Of a stretch of DNA of 64,000 nucleotides, positions 1 to 9,812 are shown piece after piece. The position numbers were made by a program, and so were the translations under genes. The notes beneath the pieces were generated by a model. The model searched no databases. It was not told the DNA's origin and saw only the letters and a list, made by a program, of their open reading frames with translations. Numbering within the stretch: position 1 is the stretch's first letter; the number at the start of each line of letters is the position of its first letter. The stretch lies in NCBI GenBank assembly GCA_030674185.1, contig CM060307.1, positions 63,689,153 through 63,753,152 on the forward strand, in the 5' to 3' direction. This DNA comes from Monoplex corrugatus. Taxonomy: Eukaryota; Mollusca; Gastropoda; Littorinimorpha; Ranellidae.

Positions 1-550
1 TCTTCTTATAAAGCCAAGCAAGAGACAGCATCTCACACATAAACAGCAGTGCTTGCACGTGCATAATGGTTTTTCCATCTGGCTTGTGCAATGTGTTCAG
101 GCAGAACGGTCCAAAACAAGGTCCTTTTTCGCAAGTTTCCGCTTTTCCGTTTGCGGCCAAGCTCAGTAGTAGAGAATCCCGTGCAATTTTCGCACTAACA
201 CAACATCGCCCACTTACAGCTGAACAAGAATTCATAACAATTTGGCTGGACTGAGAAATAAATAACAGTAGCGAACTGAGTTTATTACGCATCTGTTTTC
301 TCATAGTGATCCTTAACTTTTTGTGCGTAGCTTAGTTTAGAGAGAGACAGAAAAAAAAGGATAAAATCCAGCAATAGTATGTTGAATCCTTTAGTTGATT
401 TGTACATTTAAAGCATTCAAGCTGGCATAAACGGCCTTCCAAGTTAAACTGTGAAACCCTTTCAACAAAACATGTGTATTGTTCAAAGTCTTATTTTGGG
501 CTACTCTGTGTCCTTCTCCCTATTATGGCAAAACAAATGTCGAATAGCTC
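1..550. other. Non-coding sequence, nothing recognised
   Basis: AT-rich sequence with only short chance reading frames. I see no splice-framed exon, RNA gene or transposon end before the repeat array that begins near 553. Confidence 0.5.
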
Positions 551-552
551 TG

Positions 553-1075
553 CAAGAAATGAAAGAAAATGTTGGTGGTTCGGTCATTGAAGAATCCAAA
601 GCAGAACTCTCTCGAACTCTCTCTCTCTCACACACACACACATGAGAACTGAACCATAGAATCGTTGAGTCAACATTTGTGTGTGAGTTCCTCTTTGGAT
701 TCTTCAGTGACTGAGCCATCGACATTTTCTTTCATTCTGTTGATTTTCTTAATCTATATTGACTCTCTCTGAGTGTGTGTTGTGTATGTGTGTGTGTGTG
801 TGAGAGAGAGAAGACAGACAGAGAGAGTTCCTCTTTGGATTCTTCAGTGACTGAGCCATCGACATTTTCTTTCATTCTATTGATTTTTTTTTAGTTTATA
901 TTGATTCTCTGAGTGTGTGTGTGTATGTGTGTGAGAGAGAGAACGAGTCCTCTTTGGATTCTTCAATGACTGAGCCGTCGACATTTTCTTTCATTCTGTT
1001 GATTTTGTTAATTTATATTGACTCTCTGAGTGTGTGTGTGTGCGCGTGTGTGTGTGAAAGAGAGTTCCTCTTTGT
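553..1075. repeat. Tandem array of about 120-140 bp units plus one inverted unit
   Basis: Three head-to-tail units each open with a conserved block (cctctttggattcttca, near 690, 830 and 948), continue through a second block (gacattttctttcattct), and end in a (GT)n/(GA)n microsatellite. A fourth unit starts near 1066 and breaks off. At about 553-645 the same unit occurs in reverse orientation, recognisable from gaagaatccaaagcagaact followed by CT and CA runs. The array is therefore head-to-head at its left edge. Unit lengths differ mainly in the microsatellite part. Confidence 0.7.
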
Positions 1076-1079
1076 ATCA

Positions 1080-1620
1080 TATGAAATTCTGGTTGATCGC
1101 CCCTGAGAGTACGTCACAACTGTGCAGTGCCATCTTTCTCCTCTCAACCCACCCACCCCTACACACTTTTTTCTGTATGAGAATATTTTTCTCTATAAAC
1201 TATTACAGTATGTTTTCTCCAAATCTCCACCTATTTTAGGGCCTGGTAGGCCTATTTCTTATATCATTTATTACGTTTGACGCGTGAGCAAAGGACAACA
1301 TCAGAACATTTCACTATGTCACCAGCCCACTATTAAATTCTTTATCACAGAATACATTAAACGGTAGTGTGAAACAAGAGAAGCAGCTACAAGAAAGTAG
1401 TTATCATCATTTCTTGATTACATAAAGCAATAAAGCCAATAACTTGCAATATCCAAGACCACATGAAAAAAACTTTATTGAATGTGTTCATTCAAATGAC
1501 TTGAGTACCACGACATTGTGTAAAAAGGTTTATTTGTACAACAACAGAAATAGGGCCTACATTAAGAAATGACAAAGTAGTGAAGCGAGGAAATAAAGAC
1601 AAAGAAAAGAAAGAAATACA
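1080..1620. other. Non-coding sequence, nothing recognised
   Basis: No exon-like reading frame, structured RNA or transposon end was seen between the tandem array and the minisatellite. Confidence 0.4.
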
Positions 1621-1624
1621 AATG

Positions 1625-1868
1625 ACATATAATGATTAGAGACATATTGGGTTGATGACATAACAGGTTGGTGATATATGACGTTAGTGACATCGGTATA
1701 CGACGTTGGTGACATCGCAGGTTGGTGAAATGACATTGGTGATATACGATGTTGGTGACATAGCAGGTTGGTGATTTATGATGTTGGTGACATAGCAGGT
1801 TGGTGATCGATTTATTACGATGTTGGTGACATAGCAGGTTGGTGATATACGACATTGGTGACATAGGT
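1625..1868. repeat. 32-bp minisatellite, left block
   Basis: Variants of a roughly 32-bp unit made of two related 16-bp halves, gttggtgatatacgac and gttggtgacatagcag. The same repeat resumes after the retroelement at 3541, so this is one array split by an insertion. Read on the minus strand it gives a repeated Ser-Pro-Thr-Ser-Tyr-Ile-Thr-Asn-like peptide, which I regard as an accident of the period. Confidence 0.85.
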
Positions 1869-3540
1869 ATGTACAGACGAATTGAAGAAATTGTCCTCAG
1901 GAAAAATACATGCACATCAACTGGTTGCTTAAAATCGAAAGATGGTACGGTTCTCGTGGAAAAAAGACGAAATATTAGACATGGGGAGAGTACATTAAAG
2001 ACCTTTTTGAAGATGACAGAAACGCAGAACACACTATAAGAAAGAACTTTGAAGGACCACCCATAATGAAAGATGAAGTTAGAGCAGCATTGAAAAAGAT
2101 GAAACCAGGAAGAGCCCGAGGACCAGACGACATTATCACAGAGATGATTGAAGCCCTGGAGGAATTCGGTATAGAAAAAATAACAGTCCTAAATGAAATT
2201 TGTGACTGGAAAAATCCCCAAAGATATGTCAAAATCAATTTTCATTGCACTTCCAAAGAAGATAGGGGCTATAGAATGTGAACTCCGCACAATCAGTTTG
2301 ATGAGTCATGTAACCAAGATCCTATTAAGAATAATCATGATGACAAGGAATAGAATCAAAAGAGAAATAGATGAACAGTGGATTTGTGGAAGGGAAAGGA
2401 ACTATTAATGCCATATACATGTACATCCTAAGAACTATCATAGAGAGGTCAATCGAGGTGAACAAGGATTTATATTTATGCTTTGTTGACTATACCAAGG
2501 CTTTCGATTGGGTAAGACATGAAGAATTGATCACCAACTAGAAAGACTCAATATTGATGGAAAAGATCTACGAATAATCAGAAATATGTATTGGGAACAA
2601 ATAGCTGCAATGAGAATAAAAAAAAAAACGATATAAGCTCTTTCCAAAACATCAAAAGAGGAGTCGGACAGGGTTGTGTTTTGTCACCAGATCTGTTTTC
2701 ACTTTACAGCGAAAACGTCATGAGAAACCTAGAGAAAGACCCTGGATTAAAGGTTGGAGGAAAAATGATAACATTCGATACGCAGATGACACCGTGCTAA
2801 TTGCAGAAAGTGAAAACCTTGTGAATATACTTGAAATAGAAAGCAAAGGTAAGGGTTTGGAACTAAACAGCAGGAAGACTGAAGTCATGGTGATCAGTAA
2901 AAAACATGAAACCCCTCATGCAAAATAACAGCAAACGGCACAACCTTGAGACAGGTTGATAAGTTTAAATACCTGGGAACGATCATTTCACCAGATGGCA
3001 GATGCACATCAGAAGTAGCCAGCAGAATCGGCCAAGCCAAAACAACATTCAATAAGATGGAAAGCATTCTTACCAACAAATGCCTATCAATTGACATCAG
3101 GAAGAGAGTTCTTGAATGTTATATAGAACCAATGCTGTTGTAAGATTGCGAGGCGTGGACAGTCAACAAGCAAAGCCAGAGCAAGATTGAGGCAGCTGAG
3201 ATGTGGTTTCTAAGAAGGATGTTGAGAGTTCCATGGACAGCAAAGAAAACAAATGAGGCAGACACAAGTAGATCATTCATAAGGAAGATTAGTAAAAGGC
3301 AGGCAACATTCATAGGCCATTTTATGAAGAAAGGGAAATTAGAACACCTGGTCACAATGGGAAAGCTGGAGGGAAGGAGAGCACCGGGTAGACCCAGGGA
3401 GAAGATACTAGACGGACTTGCAGAGTGGCTGAAGACAAGGAGGGTAGAAGAGATGCTTGAGGCAACAAGAGAGAGAGATAAGAGACAGATTGAAGTCCAT
3501 AGTCGCCAACGCCATGCAGCAAGGCACCTGACGATGATGA
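1869..3540 (+). mobile_element. RTE-type non-LTR retrotransposon remnant (copy A), 5'-truncated
   Basis: The plus strand carries broken reverse-transcriptase blocks in order: a KPGRARGPDD-type block near 2100, a DYTKAFDWV-like block near 2490, GVGQGCVLSPDLFS near 2660-2700, RYADDTVLIAES at 2776-2811 (the catalytic YADD motif), a KYLGTIISPDG block near 2970, and a C-terminal WFLRRMLRVPW...IGHFMKKG...GRRAPGRPREKILD stretch at 3201-3420. Frameshifts and stops separate the blocks, so it is dead. The 3' end is a short (ATG)n tail near 3535. The element lies inside the 32-bp minisatellite, flanked by the 10-bp duplication tgacataggt (1859-1868 and 3541-3550). Block order and the ATG-repeat tail suggest the RTE group; this clade call is inference. 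Confidence 0.8.
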
Positions 3541-4160
3541 TGACATAGGTTGGTAATATACGACGTTGATGCCATAGGTTGGTGATATATGACGGTGATA
3601 TATGACGTTGGTGACATAGGTTGTGATATACGACGTTGGTGATATATGACGTTGGTGACATAGGTTATGATATACGACGTTGGTGACATCGCAGGTTGGT
3701 GATATACGACGTTGGTGTCATAGCAGGTTGGTGATATATGACGTTGGTGACAGGTTGGTAATATACGACGTTGGTGACAAAGATTGGTAATGTATGACGT
3801 TGGTAACATCACAGGTTGGTCATATATGATGGTGATATACGACGTTGGTGATATATGACGTTGGTGACATCGCAGGTTGGTGATATGTGACGTTGGTGAC
3901 AGCAGGTTGGTGATATACGACGTTGGTGACATAGGTTTGGTGATATACGACGTTGGTGACGTAGCAGGTTGGTGATATATGACGTTGGTGATGTACGACG
4001 ATGGTGACATAGATTGGTGATATACAACGTTAGTGACATAGCAGGTTGGTGATATACGACGTTAGTGATATAGCAGGTTGGTGACAAGCCTATGAAATAG
4101 CAGGTTGGTGATATATGGCGTTGGTGACATAACAGGTTGGTGACATAGCAGGTTGATGCG
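3541..4160. repeat. 32-bp minisatellite, right block
   Basis: Continuation of the array at 1625-1868, about 19 unit lengths of alternating 16-bp halves with scattered substitutions and occasional loss of one half. It starts exactly at the right copy of the retroelement target duplication. Confidence 0.85.
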
Positions 4161-4421
4161 GAATTTACAAAATGGAGAAACGGTAGAATTTGATGAGAAG
4201 TTGAATATATACATATGAATCACACTTTGAGTTTACATATATATATCTGTATGTGTGTATGTATAAATGAGGCTGGCGGCATTACTTTGAATTATTTGAA
4301 GGCTTGATAGTTCATCAGAGAGCTCAAGGGAGAGTTCCAGTCATCAACACGACTCAGGACAAGAGTAGAAATAAGGTAGGCACTCATATAAGTGGGACAG
4401 TGGCAGACAACATGAGGAGCG

Positions 4422-4493
4422 GCCAATTAGCTCACTTGTTACAGGGTGCCATGCTCAAAACTCAGGTGTCGTGGGTTTATCTCTCAGGCGCAT
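4422..4493 (+). repeat. tRNA-like segment, possible SINE head
   Basis: The segment contains ttagctcacttgtta, similar to a tRNA D-arm/A box. About 30 bases on comes atgctcaaaactca, like an anticodon arm, followed by gtgggtttatctctc, a degenerate TpsiC arm/B box. The stems are imperfect, so it is not a functional tRNA gene. It sits directly upstream of a 5S-rRNA-like sequence in the same orientation, which suggests a composite tRNA-5S short retroelement. Confidence 0.35.
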
Positions 4494-4496
4494 CAC

Positions 4497-4536
4497 GTTT
4501 CTACACAACCTTGAAAACGCTGAATCTCGTGCGATC
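4497..4536 (+). pseudogene. 5S rRNA-like sequence, 5' part (split by insertion)
   Basis: Matches the first 40 or so bases of animal 5S rRNA, clearest in ttgaaaac followed by tctcgtgcgatc (5S has TCTCGTCCGATC). The 3' part of the molecule resumes at 5049 after a minus-strand RTE insertion. The 12-base tctcgtgcgatc/tctcgtccgatc is present at both ends of the insertion with one mismatch, as expected of a target-site duplication. Confidence 0.7.
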
Positions 4537-5048
4537 ATCATCATTATCATGTACCTTGCCGCATGGTGTTGGCGATCATGGCCCTCCACACGAATCTATC
4601 CCCTGTCGCCGCATCTCCCATCCTCTCAAGTCCGTCCCTGGGTCTACCTGGCGCTCTCTTTCCCTCCAGCTTTCCTATTATGACCAGGTGCTCTAATTCC
4701 CCTTTCCTTATAAAACGTCCTATATGAATGGTGCTTGTCTTTTCCTAATCCTTTTTTTTTTCATTAATGATCTTTTTGTGTCTGCCTGCTTCAAGACTGT
4801 CTTGTTTGTTTGCTTTGCAGTCAATGGAACTCAACATTCTTCTTAGAAACCACATTTCAGTTGCCTCAATTTTGTTCTGACTTTGCGTGTTGACAGTCCG
4901 CGCCTCACAATCGTACAACAGTATCGGTTCTATATAACATTCAAGAACTCTCTGCCTGATATTAATTGATTTTGTTGATTAGAACGCTTTTCATCTTTTT
5001 AAATACTGTTTTGGCTTGGCCGATTCTGCTGGCTATTTCTGATGTGCA
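4537..5048 (-). mobile_element. RTE-type retrotransposon fragment (copy B) inserted in 5S sequence
   Basis: Reverse complement of the 3' portion of the same family as copy A. It carries the (ATG)n tail (atcatcatcattatcatg at 4537-4554), then the C-terminal GRP-type region, the region for an HMKKGELEHL-like stretch, and sequence up to the block that in copy A begins atgcacatcagaagtagcc. The 5' end is truncated at 5048. It lies exactly between the two halves of a 5S rRNA-like sequence, with a 12-bp target duplication. Reading frames are broken. Confidence 0.75.
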
Positions 5049-5140
5049 TCTCGTCCGATCGCTGTAGTTAAACAACATCGGACCCGGTTAGTACTTCAGA
5101 TGGATAACCACCTGAGAAATATCAGTAGATATAGGCAACT
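5049..5140 (+). pseudogene. 5S rRNA-like sequence, 3' part (split by insertion)
   Basis: Strong match to the 3' two thirds of animal 5S rRNA: tctcgtccgatc, agttaaacaacatcgg, cccggttagtacttcagatgg and ataaccacctgagaa follow in the order and spacing of 5S, including the internal pol III control region (A box, intermediate element and C box). A run of T at 5140-5144 resembles a pol III terminator. Substitutions in conserved positions and the split by copy B show it is not functional. It could be a displaced 5S gene copy or the 5S head of a SINE3-type element. Confidence 0.8.
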
Positions 5141-5388
5141 TTTTCTTCATTTTGGATCTTCTCCATCCATCACATGGCTTCAGTGACATCAGCGCATTTG
5201 GAACTCATTCCCAGCGCTGAGGCATTACCTTGAGAAACAAAAACGGAAAACTGAAACTGAAAGGCAATGTGAGAAAAGATCGAACAAGGTATTTTGTCGC
5301 AGTTAAAAGTTGACAAGTCTTGCAGGCTGTGAAATAAGTTCGTGCTGGGAAAGGATAGAGTTAGATCTAACATGGACCCCATGATAAC

Positions 5389-5465
<77 letters not shown>

Positions 5466-5778
5466 AACAAACAAACAAACGATGTGTGTGAACGTGCAGC
5501 TTGTTTGGGTTGGTGTAAGACAACACATGTGCTGAAGAAGTGGTACACACTTAAACTCACTTAGAGCACTTCAGTTTCTTTTTAAAAGAAAAAGAATGGA
5601 GAGGTTCTTGTTATGCTTGTCAACATTTACTTGCGTCCTTCTTGTAAGTTCTCATCGTGCGTTTAGGGCTGTGAAAAACACGAGAAAGTCCATAAGCCTT
5701 GTGGGCATGTGTGCATTTCACAGCGCCAAAACATGGGGTAATTGGGATCACGCCTTATCTTATATACTACACGTCATT
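5141..5778. other. Non-coding interval with a CA microsatellite
   Basis: Apart from the (AC)n/(AAAC)n tract, no gene or transposon end was recognised between the 5S-like sequence and the Tc1-like element. Confidence 0.4.
5391..5480. repeat. (AC)n then (AAAC)n microsatellite
   Basis: About 70 bp of nearly pure AC dinucleotides followed by five AAAC tetranucleotides. Confidence 0.95.
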
Positions 5779-7367
5779 ATTTAAGGGCCAGGAACGTTTT
5801 TGAGTCAATTTTTGAAAGGAGAAATAACCTATTTTCTCTTACTCTTTTCTCCAATTCGTTGCCGTAACTGAATGGATAAGAGCTCAGACAACATTGCAGT
5901 TTCCTTTTGGCACGTGTTTGGGGATTTGCCGATTTGCAATGGGCGGCCCAAGGAAGACAATTTCCGCACGAAATTGTCGAATCTTCAGCAGGGTCTCTCT
6001 GACGACGCAGGCAAGGTAGCGACAAAATTCGCTTTGCACGTGCAAGGCAAGCCCTTTTTGAACACTACTCCAGCCAAAGTTGCCCGCAGACGAGGATAAA
6101 AAGGACCCGTTCTTGGTTCGTTTTAACCATGCTTGCAAGACGACGGATGACGGATGAGCAGCGGGGGAGAGCCCTCGCTCTGCTTGATGAAGGCCTAGCG
6201 CAGCGGGAAGTTGCTAGACGACTTGAAGTGTCGCATTCCACAATCCAGAGACTGCTGGAGCGCTTCAATGAGACTGGAGCAGTCCAGGAAAGGCGTCACA
6301 CGGGTCGACCCAGAGTAACGACAAGACAGCAAGACCGCTACCTTGCCCTCTCCGTCCTGAGGGAAAGGGCATCCACTGCGGTGACCTTGGGGGGTCAGCT
6401 GAGGGACGCAACAGGTGCTAACATCAGCTGCAGCACGGTGAGAAGACGGCTACATGAGGCAAACTTGAGGTCACGGAGACCGGCCGTCCGACCCGTGCTG
6501 TCACCGGTCAACAGAGTGCGCCGCATGACCTGGGCCAGGGAGCACGTGACCTGGACAAGGCAACAGTGGGCCCGGGTCTTGTTTTCGGATGAGTCCAGGT
6601 TCACCCTGACCTTTAACGATGGCCGGGCTCGGGTGTGGCGACGTCAAGGGGAGAGGTTCGCTGACGCCACTGTCCAAGAGCATAACCGGTACGGCGGCGG
6701 GTCGGTGATGGTGTGGGGTGGCATGAGCCGTGGTACCCGGACCCCCCTGCTCCCCATTGACGGCATCCTGAACGGGGTCCGGTACCGGGACGAGGTTCTG
6801 GCGGCCGTGGCACTGCCTGCGCTTGTGGACCTTGGTCAAGGCGCCATCTTCCAGGACGACAATGCACCTGCGCATCGAGCACGCCTTGTGACCGACTTCC
6901 TGGAGCAGCATGAAGTCGTCCGTATGGCCTGGCCAGCGTGCTCACCTGACCTGAACCCAATTGAACACCTCTGGGATGTGCTCGGGAGGCGCATCAGGGA
7001 CAACCACCCCCCACCGGGCACCCTGGCCAGGCTGGTTGACATCCTGCAGATCGAGTGGGCGGCCATCCCTCAGGACACACTCCGTACCCTTGTGGGGTCG
7101 ATGCATCGGCGCTGTGAAGCATGCATCCAGGCTCGGGGCGGACACACGCGATATTGAAAACAGATTGGCCAAATCTGACACTTTCTGTTTTTTGAAAAGG
7201 GGGGGATGTTCCTTTAAATGCATGTGCTGTTCACTAATGGGTCATTGTGCTAATTTCTTTTTCCAAAACAGGTGTGGAAATGATGAAATAAAACATAGAA
7301 TCAATTCTAAACATTGTCAATTATTTCAACTTAAAATTAGAGAGGAAGGAAGAAGTGGCCCTTAAAT
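5779..7367 (+). mobile_element. Tc1/mariner-superfamily DNA transposon
   Basis: The 12-bp inverted repeat atttaagggcca (5779-5790) and tggcccttaaat (7356-7367) bounds a 1.59-kb unit with one transposase gene. TA dinucleotides lie at or next to both ends, as expected for this superfamily, although the exact duplication boundary is off by one base in my reading. A second candidate right end, gttcctttaaat at 7208-7219, is less convincing. The repeats are short, so longer degenerate repeats may have decayed or the true end may differ. Total size is typical for Tc1-like elements. Confidence 0.75.
6129..7157 (+). CDS. Tc1-like transposase, DD34E, uninterrupted
   Basis: This 342-codon frame has the full layout of a Tc1-family transposase, which cuts and pastes its own element at TA sites. 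Residues 8-50 form a first helix-turn-helix (REVARRLEVSHSTIQRLLER). A GRPR basic linker sits at 59-62, and a second DNA-binding domain covers about 65-115. The catalytic domain shows SDESRF with D154, the glycine-rich YGGGSVMVWGG at 188-198, FQDDNAPAH with D244, and SPDLNPIEHLW with E279. The 34 residues between D244 and E279 give the DD34E signature. There are no stops or frameshifts, and the length is normal for the family. The start is the first in-frame Met, just ahead of the helix-turn-helix. The coding part is much more GC-rich than its surroundings, which fits a recent arrival. Activity cannot be judged from sequence alone. Confidence 0.93.
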   Translation: MLARRRMTDEQRGRALALLDEGLAQREVARRLEVSHSTIQRLLERFNETGAVQERRHTGRPRVTTRQQDRYLALSVLRERASTAVTLGGQLRDATGANISCSTVRRRLHEANLRSRRPAVRPVLSPVNRVRRMTWAREHVTWTRQQWARVLFSDESRFTLTFNDGRARVWRRQGERFADATVQEHNRYGGGSVMVWGGMSRGTRTPLLPIDGILNGVRYRDEVLAAVALPALVDLGQGAIFQDDNAPAHRARLVTDFLEQHEVVRMAWPACSPDLNPIEHLWDVLGRRIRDNHPPPGTLARLVDILQIEWAAIPQDTLRTLVGSMHRRCEACIQARGGHTRY

Positions 7368-7539
7368 TATGATTAGGAGTATATCTATATTTAAACGTCT
7401 TTTTACATCTTCGAACTTCAATCGTCAGCCTGATCATCTCACACGACGATCCCCTTACAGGTTTCACCATGCTGCTGATGATCTCTGTGTTTCGCTGTTT
7501 GCTGTCTCTGGTCAGTGCAGTTTAAATTAAAGCTGGCTG

Positions 7540-7700
7540 GTTGACTGGAATCCTGGTCAGATGGCCGAACCACTGATTCGTTGCTGTGTGAAGTATAGCT
7601 GACAGGTGTTGTTCCAGCCATCGCTTGGGTGTTTTCGTTTCTAATTATGGTTCTTCTGGTCATGCCTCCTGCTCTTCTGAGACATCTCATCTCACAGGTT
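7540..7700 (-). pseudogene. Non-LTR retrotransposon C-terminal scrap
   Basis: The minus strand reads EMRCLRRAGGMTRRTIIRNENT and a following broken TPVSYTS...QPA segment. This resembles the region after the reverse transcriptase in many non-LTR elements (EMRCLRR...TRRDRIRNE-like). No flanking domains are left. Confidence 0.5.
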
Positions 7701-7919
7701 ATAGTCTTTCTCAAATGGAATATGTTTGAATATAAAATTAAAGTACAAATGTAGCCCAATAAGACAACATGAGTATTTGTATTCATTAGCCCGACTTTTG
7801 CTTTCATAGGGATGCTTAGGTATTTTGAAGCGGTGAGAGTTAGCTTTTGGTATTTGTTCTTGGACTCTGGTCTCAATTTCTCTGTCTACTTTTCCCTCTT
7901 CAGTAAATAAGCTTATATT

Positions 7920-8160
7920 GATTGGGCACATTCTCTGAAAAGAGTACAGTAACAAATCACCCTGACTGCCCCTCACCGGACACGAAAAGGAAGACGCGAG
8001 AGAGGAAGCCTGAAAAACACCAACTGACGAACAACAGGAAACTTCACGGCCTTGAAACACACTTGGGGTATTATACAGATGCTGGCTCAGAATGACCAAG
8101 AGTGGAGAATCTTTGTTGCTGCCCTGTATGCCAATGGCATAATGGGCAATGAGTAAGTAA
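7920..8160 (+). pseudogene. Non-LTR retrotransposon ORF2 tail
   Basis: A frame from about 8062 to the stop near 8153 reads TWGIIQMLAQNDQEWRIFVA and a few more residues, the typical end of a non-LTR ORF2. Upstream, broken frames show GHEKEDARERKPEK-like remains of the GKRKRGRPKxTWRR region. It faces the fragment at 7540-7700, so at least two events are recorded here. Confidence 0.5.
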
Positions 8161-8164
8161 GTAT

Positions 8165-8945
8165 GATCGCTTGGTTATTAGAAAATAATAGCTTGCTGAT
8201 AGCTTCTGGATCAGAGTTTCAATCATCAGTAATTTAACTAATGGAAAGGAGAGATGATGGAACGCATCCTTCTTGGACTATCAGATGATGCATAAGGAGC
8301 CAGTTGGAAAGTCAGTTTCGGGTCCTTACAGCGCTCTCACTACTGTGTTGTTTGCTCTTGAATGGTAAAAAAGGAGCTGGACATTAATTCTGATGCTTCT
8401 AAAACTTCCTAAAGTTTGATTCCGTTTACAAGACTGAATGTCTTTTCCTGGTCCCCAAAGATGAGGTGGAGTCCTGTTCAAGTGAGGGGGCGCTATTCTA
8501 ACAAACTGAAACTGAAAAACTGGTACTGATTCACAAGCTTTCTCGCGAAAGTTGTCCTCAAAATATAGGTTCTGTTTAGTCCTATCTGACATTAAAATGT
8601 ACGGTCTGTCATCTTCATTGTTTTAGTATTAGATTAAGAAATTGAAGAGAGTGTACATATCCTAAGCATTTTTGTTTTTATTTATTTATTTAGCCTCGCC
8701 TACTTATCCGTTTATTTATTTATGGTAATAGTGCGGTTTACTTCTATCACGGGTCTCAGCAGTGTCCTAGCTAGTCCCGACGTTAGCCAAACCCTAAACC
8801 CTCAGTAGGATAGTCTTTCTCCGTGAATAGATAAGGCTGAGTAGCACAAATTACTCAACAGCAAGAGACAGGAGTTTGTTTTGTTTTCCTTCGTTTCGTT
8901 GTTGTTGTTGTTTAATCTGTTCCGCTTGTACCAATATCACCACTG
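8165..8945. other. Non-coding sequence, nothing recognised
   Basis: No exon or mobile-element end was recognised. Several long T and AT runs are present. Confidence 0.4.
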
Positions 8946-9221
8946 TGACGGGCACAGTAATCAAGTTAACGCTGGACTTCCCATTGGAAGGTCCTGGGGT
9001 TTAATACACCTTGACACCTCCACCTGGTTGGCAAAGTGTGAAGATTTTTCCGATCTCCCAGGCCAACATGTGTACAGACCTGCCAGTGCCTGAATCACCT
9101 ACAGTCTTGTGTATACGGATGCAGAATATCAAATGGCCACTTAGAAAGAATCAGTAAGTCATGTCAGTGGCTGGCGTATGAAAATGTGAAAATGCGCAGC
9201 ATACAAGCAAGAGCAAATTTG
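8946..9221 (+). mobile_element. tRNA-headed SINE, copy 1
   Basis: It begins gacgggcacagtaatcaagt, a degenerate A-box region, and passes ggacttcccattggaaggtc, then a conserved body (gatttttccgatctcccagg, tgtacagacctgccagtgcc). It ends near a cagcatacaagcaag tail. The same order of blocks occurs in copy 2 at 11894-12168. The body matches a SINE type I know from gastropod genomes, from memory and not searched. It lies about 0.5 kb upstream of the first exon of the WBP1/VOPP1-type gene. Confidence 0.75.
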
Positions 9222-9224
9222 AGA

Positions 9225-9743
9225 GAGTGGGGGAGCTTTTTATTTTATAACTAACTTATCCCAGTGACTAAGTGGCAGCAGTCCCCGTCAACTACCCCCC
9301 TCCCGGGCACCCCCCACCACTGTCCCCGCAACCCATGAGACCTAAGGTCCTGTACATAGTTTGTATCAGTAGTACTTCGCCAGAGCTACTAAGCAATGAC
9401 CTTTATTATTCCCCGACACGACTGGCACAGACTGCAACCAACTGACATCACGTAGGACTTCAAACAAACAAACAGTCCTTTAGAGGAAGAAGAAGTGGTG
9501 TGGTGGTGTATGCCAAGATGTTTAAAGGGAAACCACCCTGAAAAACCGTCTAACTGCTTCGCCAACGAACTTGCAAGGTCAAGGACGTTGGGCAGGGCTG
9601 TTCCAGGACTGAATGACAGCACGTAATAATAAGACATTTGCAACGCACAAACTAAGTTAAAGCGTAAAATCATAAAATCACAGGATTTCTTGTCACCGTT
9701 GACAATATCGCGCGCAATCTTGGTCACAACAAATGTGATAACA
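9225..9743. other. Upstream region of the WBP1/VOPP1-type gene
   Basis: Presumed promoter and 5' untranslated region. It includes a C-rich stretch (9290-9330). I see no convincing TATA box. A long minus-strand reading frame crosses it but has no recognisable domain. Confidence 0.35.
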
Positions 9744-9812
9744 ATGCCAAGGAACAGTTTCACTTGTCATCTTGCTGTTCTGTTTTTTGTTTTGTTTGAG
9801 TTATTTTGTCAG
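9744..9812 (+). CDS. WBP1/VOPP1-type gene, exon 1 (signal peptide)
   Basis: The 23 codons starting MPRNSFTCHLAVLFFVLF give a hydrophobic leader. The exon ends at CAG|gtaagt in phase 0. This ATG is the only one that places a signal peptide in frame with exon 2. Confidence 0.8.

Noticed and set aside
1562..4087. Minus-strand frames with repeated Ser-Pro-Thr-Ser-Tyr-Ile-Thr-Asn peptides as a repeat protein, or the array as CRISPR
   Set aside because: They simply translate the 32-bp minisatellite. There are no unique spacers of constant length and no associated genes, and the DNA is eukaryotic.
4422..4493. Functional tRNA gene
   Set aside because: The acceptor stem and TpsiC arm are not complementary enough, so it is called only as a tRNA-like repeat.
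6501..7066. Long minus-strand frames across the Tc1 transposase
   Set aside because: They are antisense to a well-conserved transposase in GC-rich sequence and show no motif of their own.
9389..9763. 124-codon minus-strand frame starting with a hydrophobic leader
   Set aside because: It has no recognisable domain and lies in the presumed promoter/5' UTR of the plus-strand gene. The hydrophobic start is antisense to part of exon 1.
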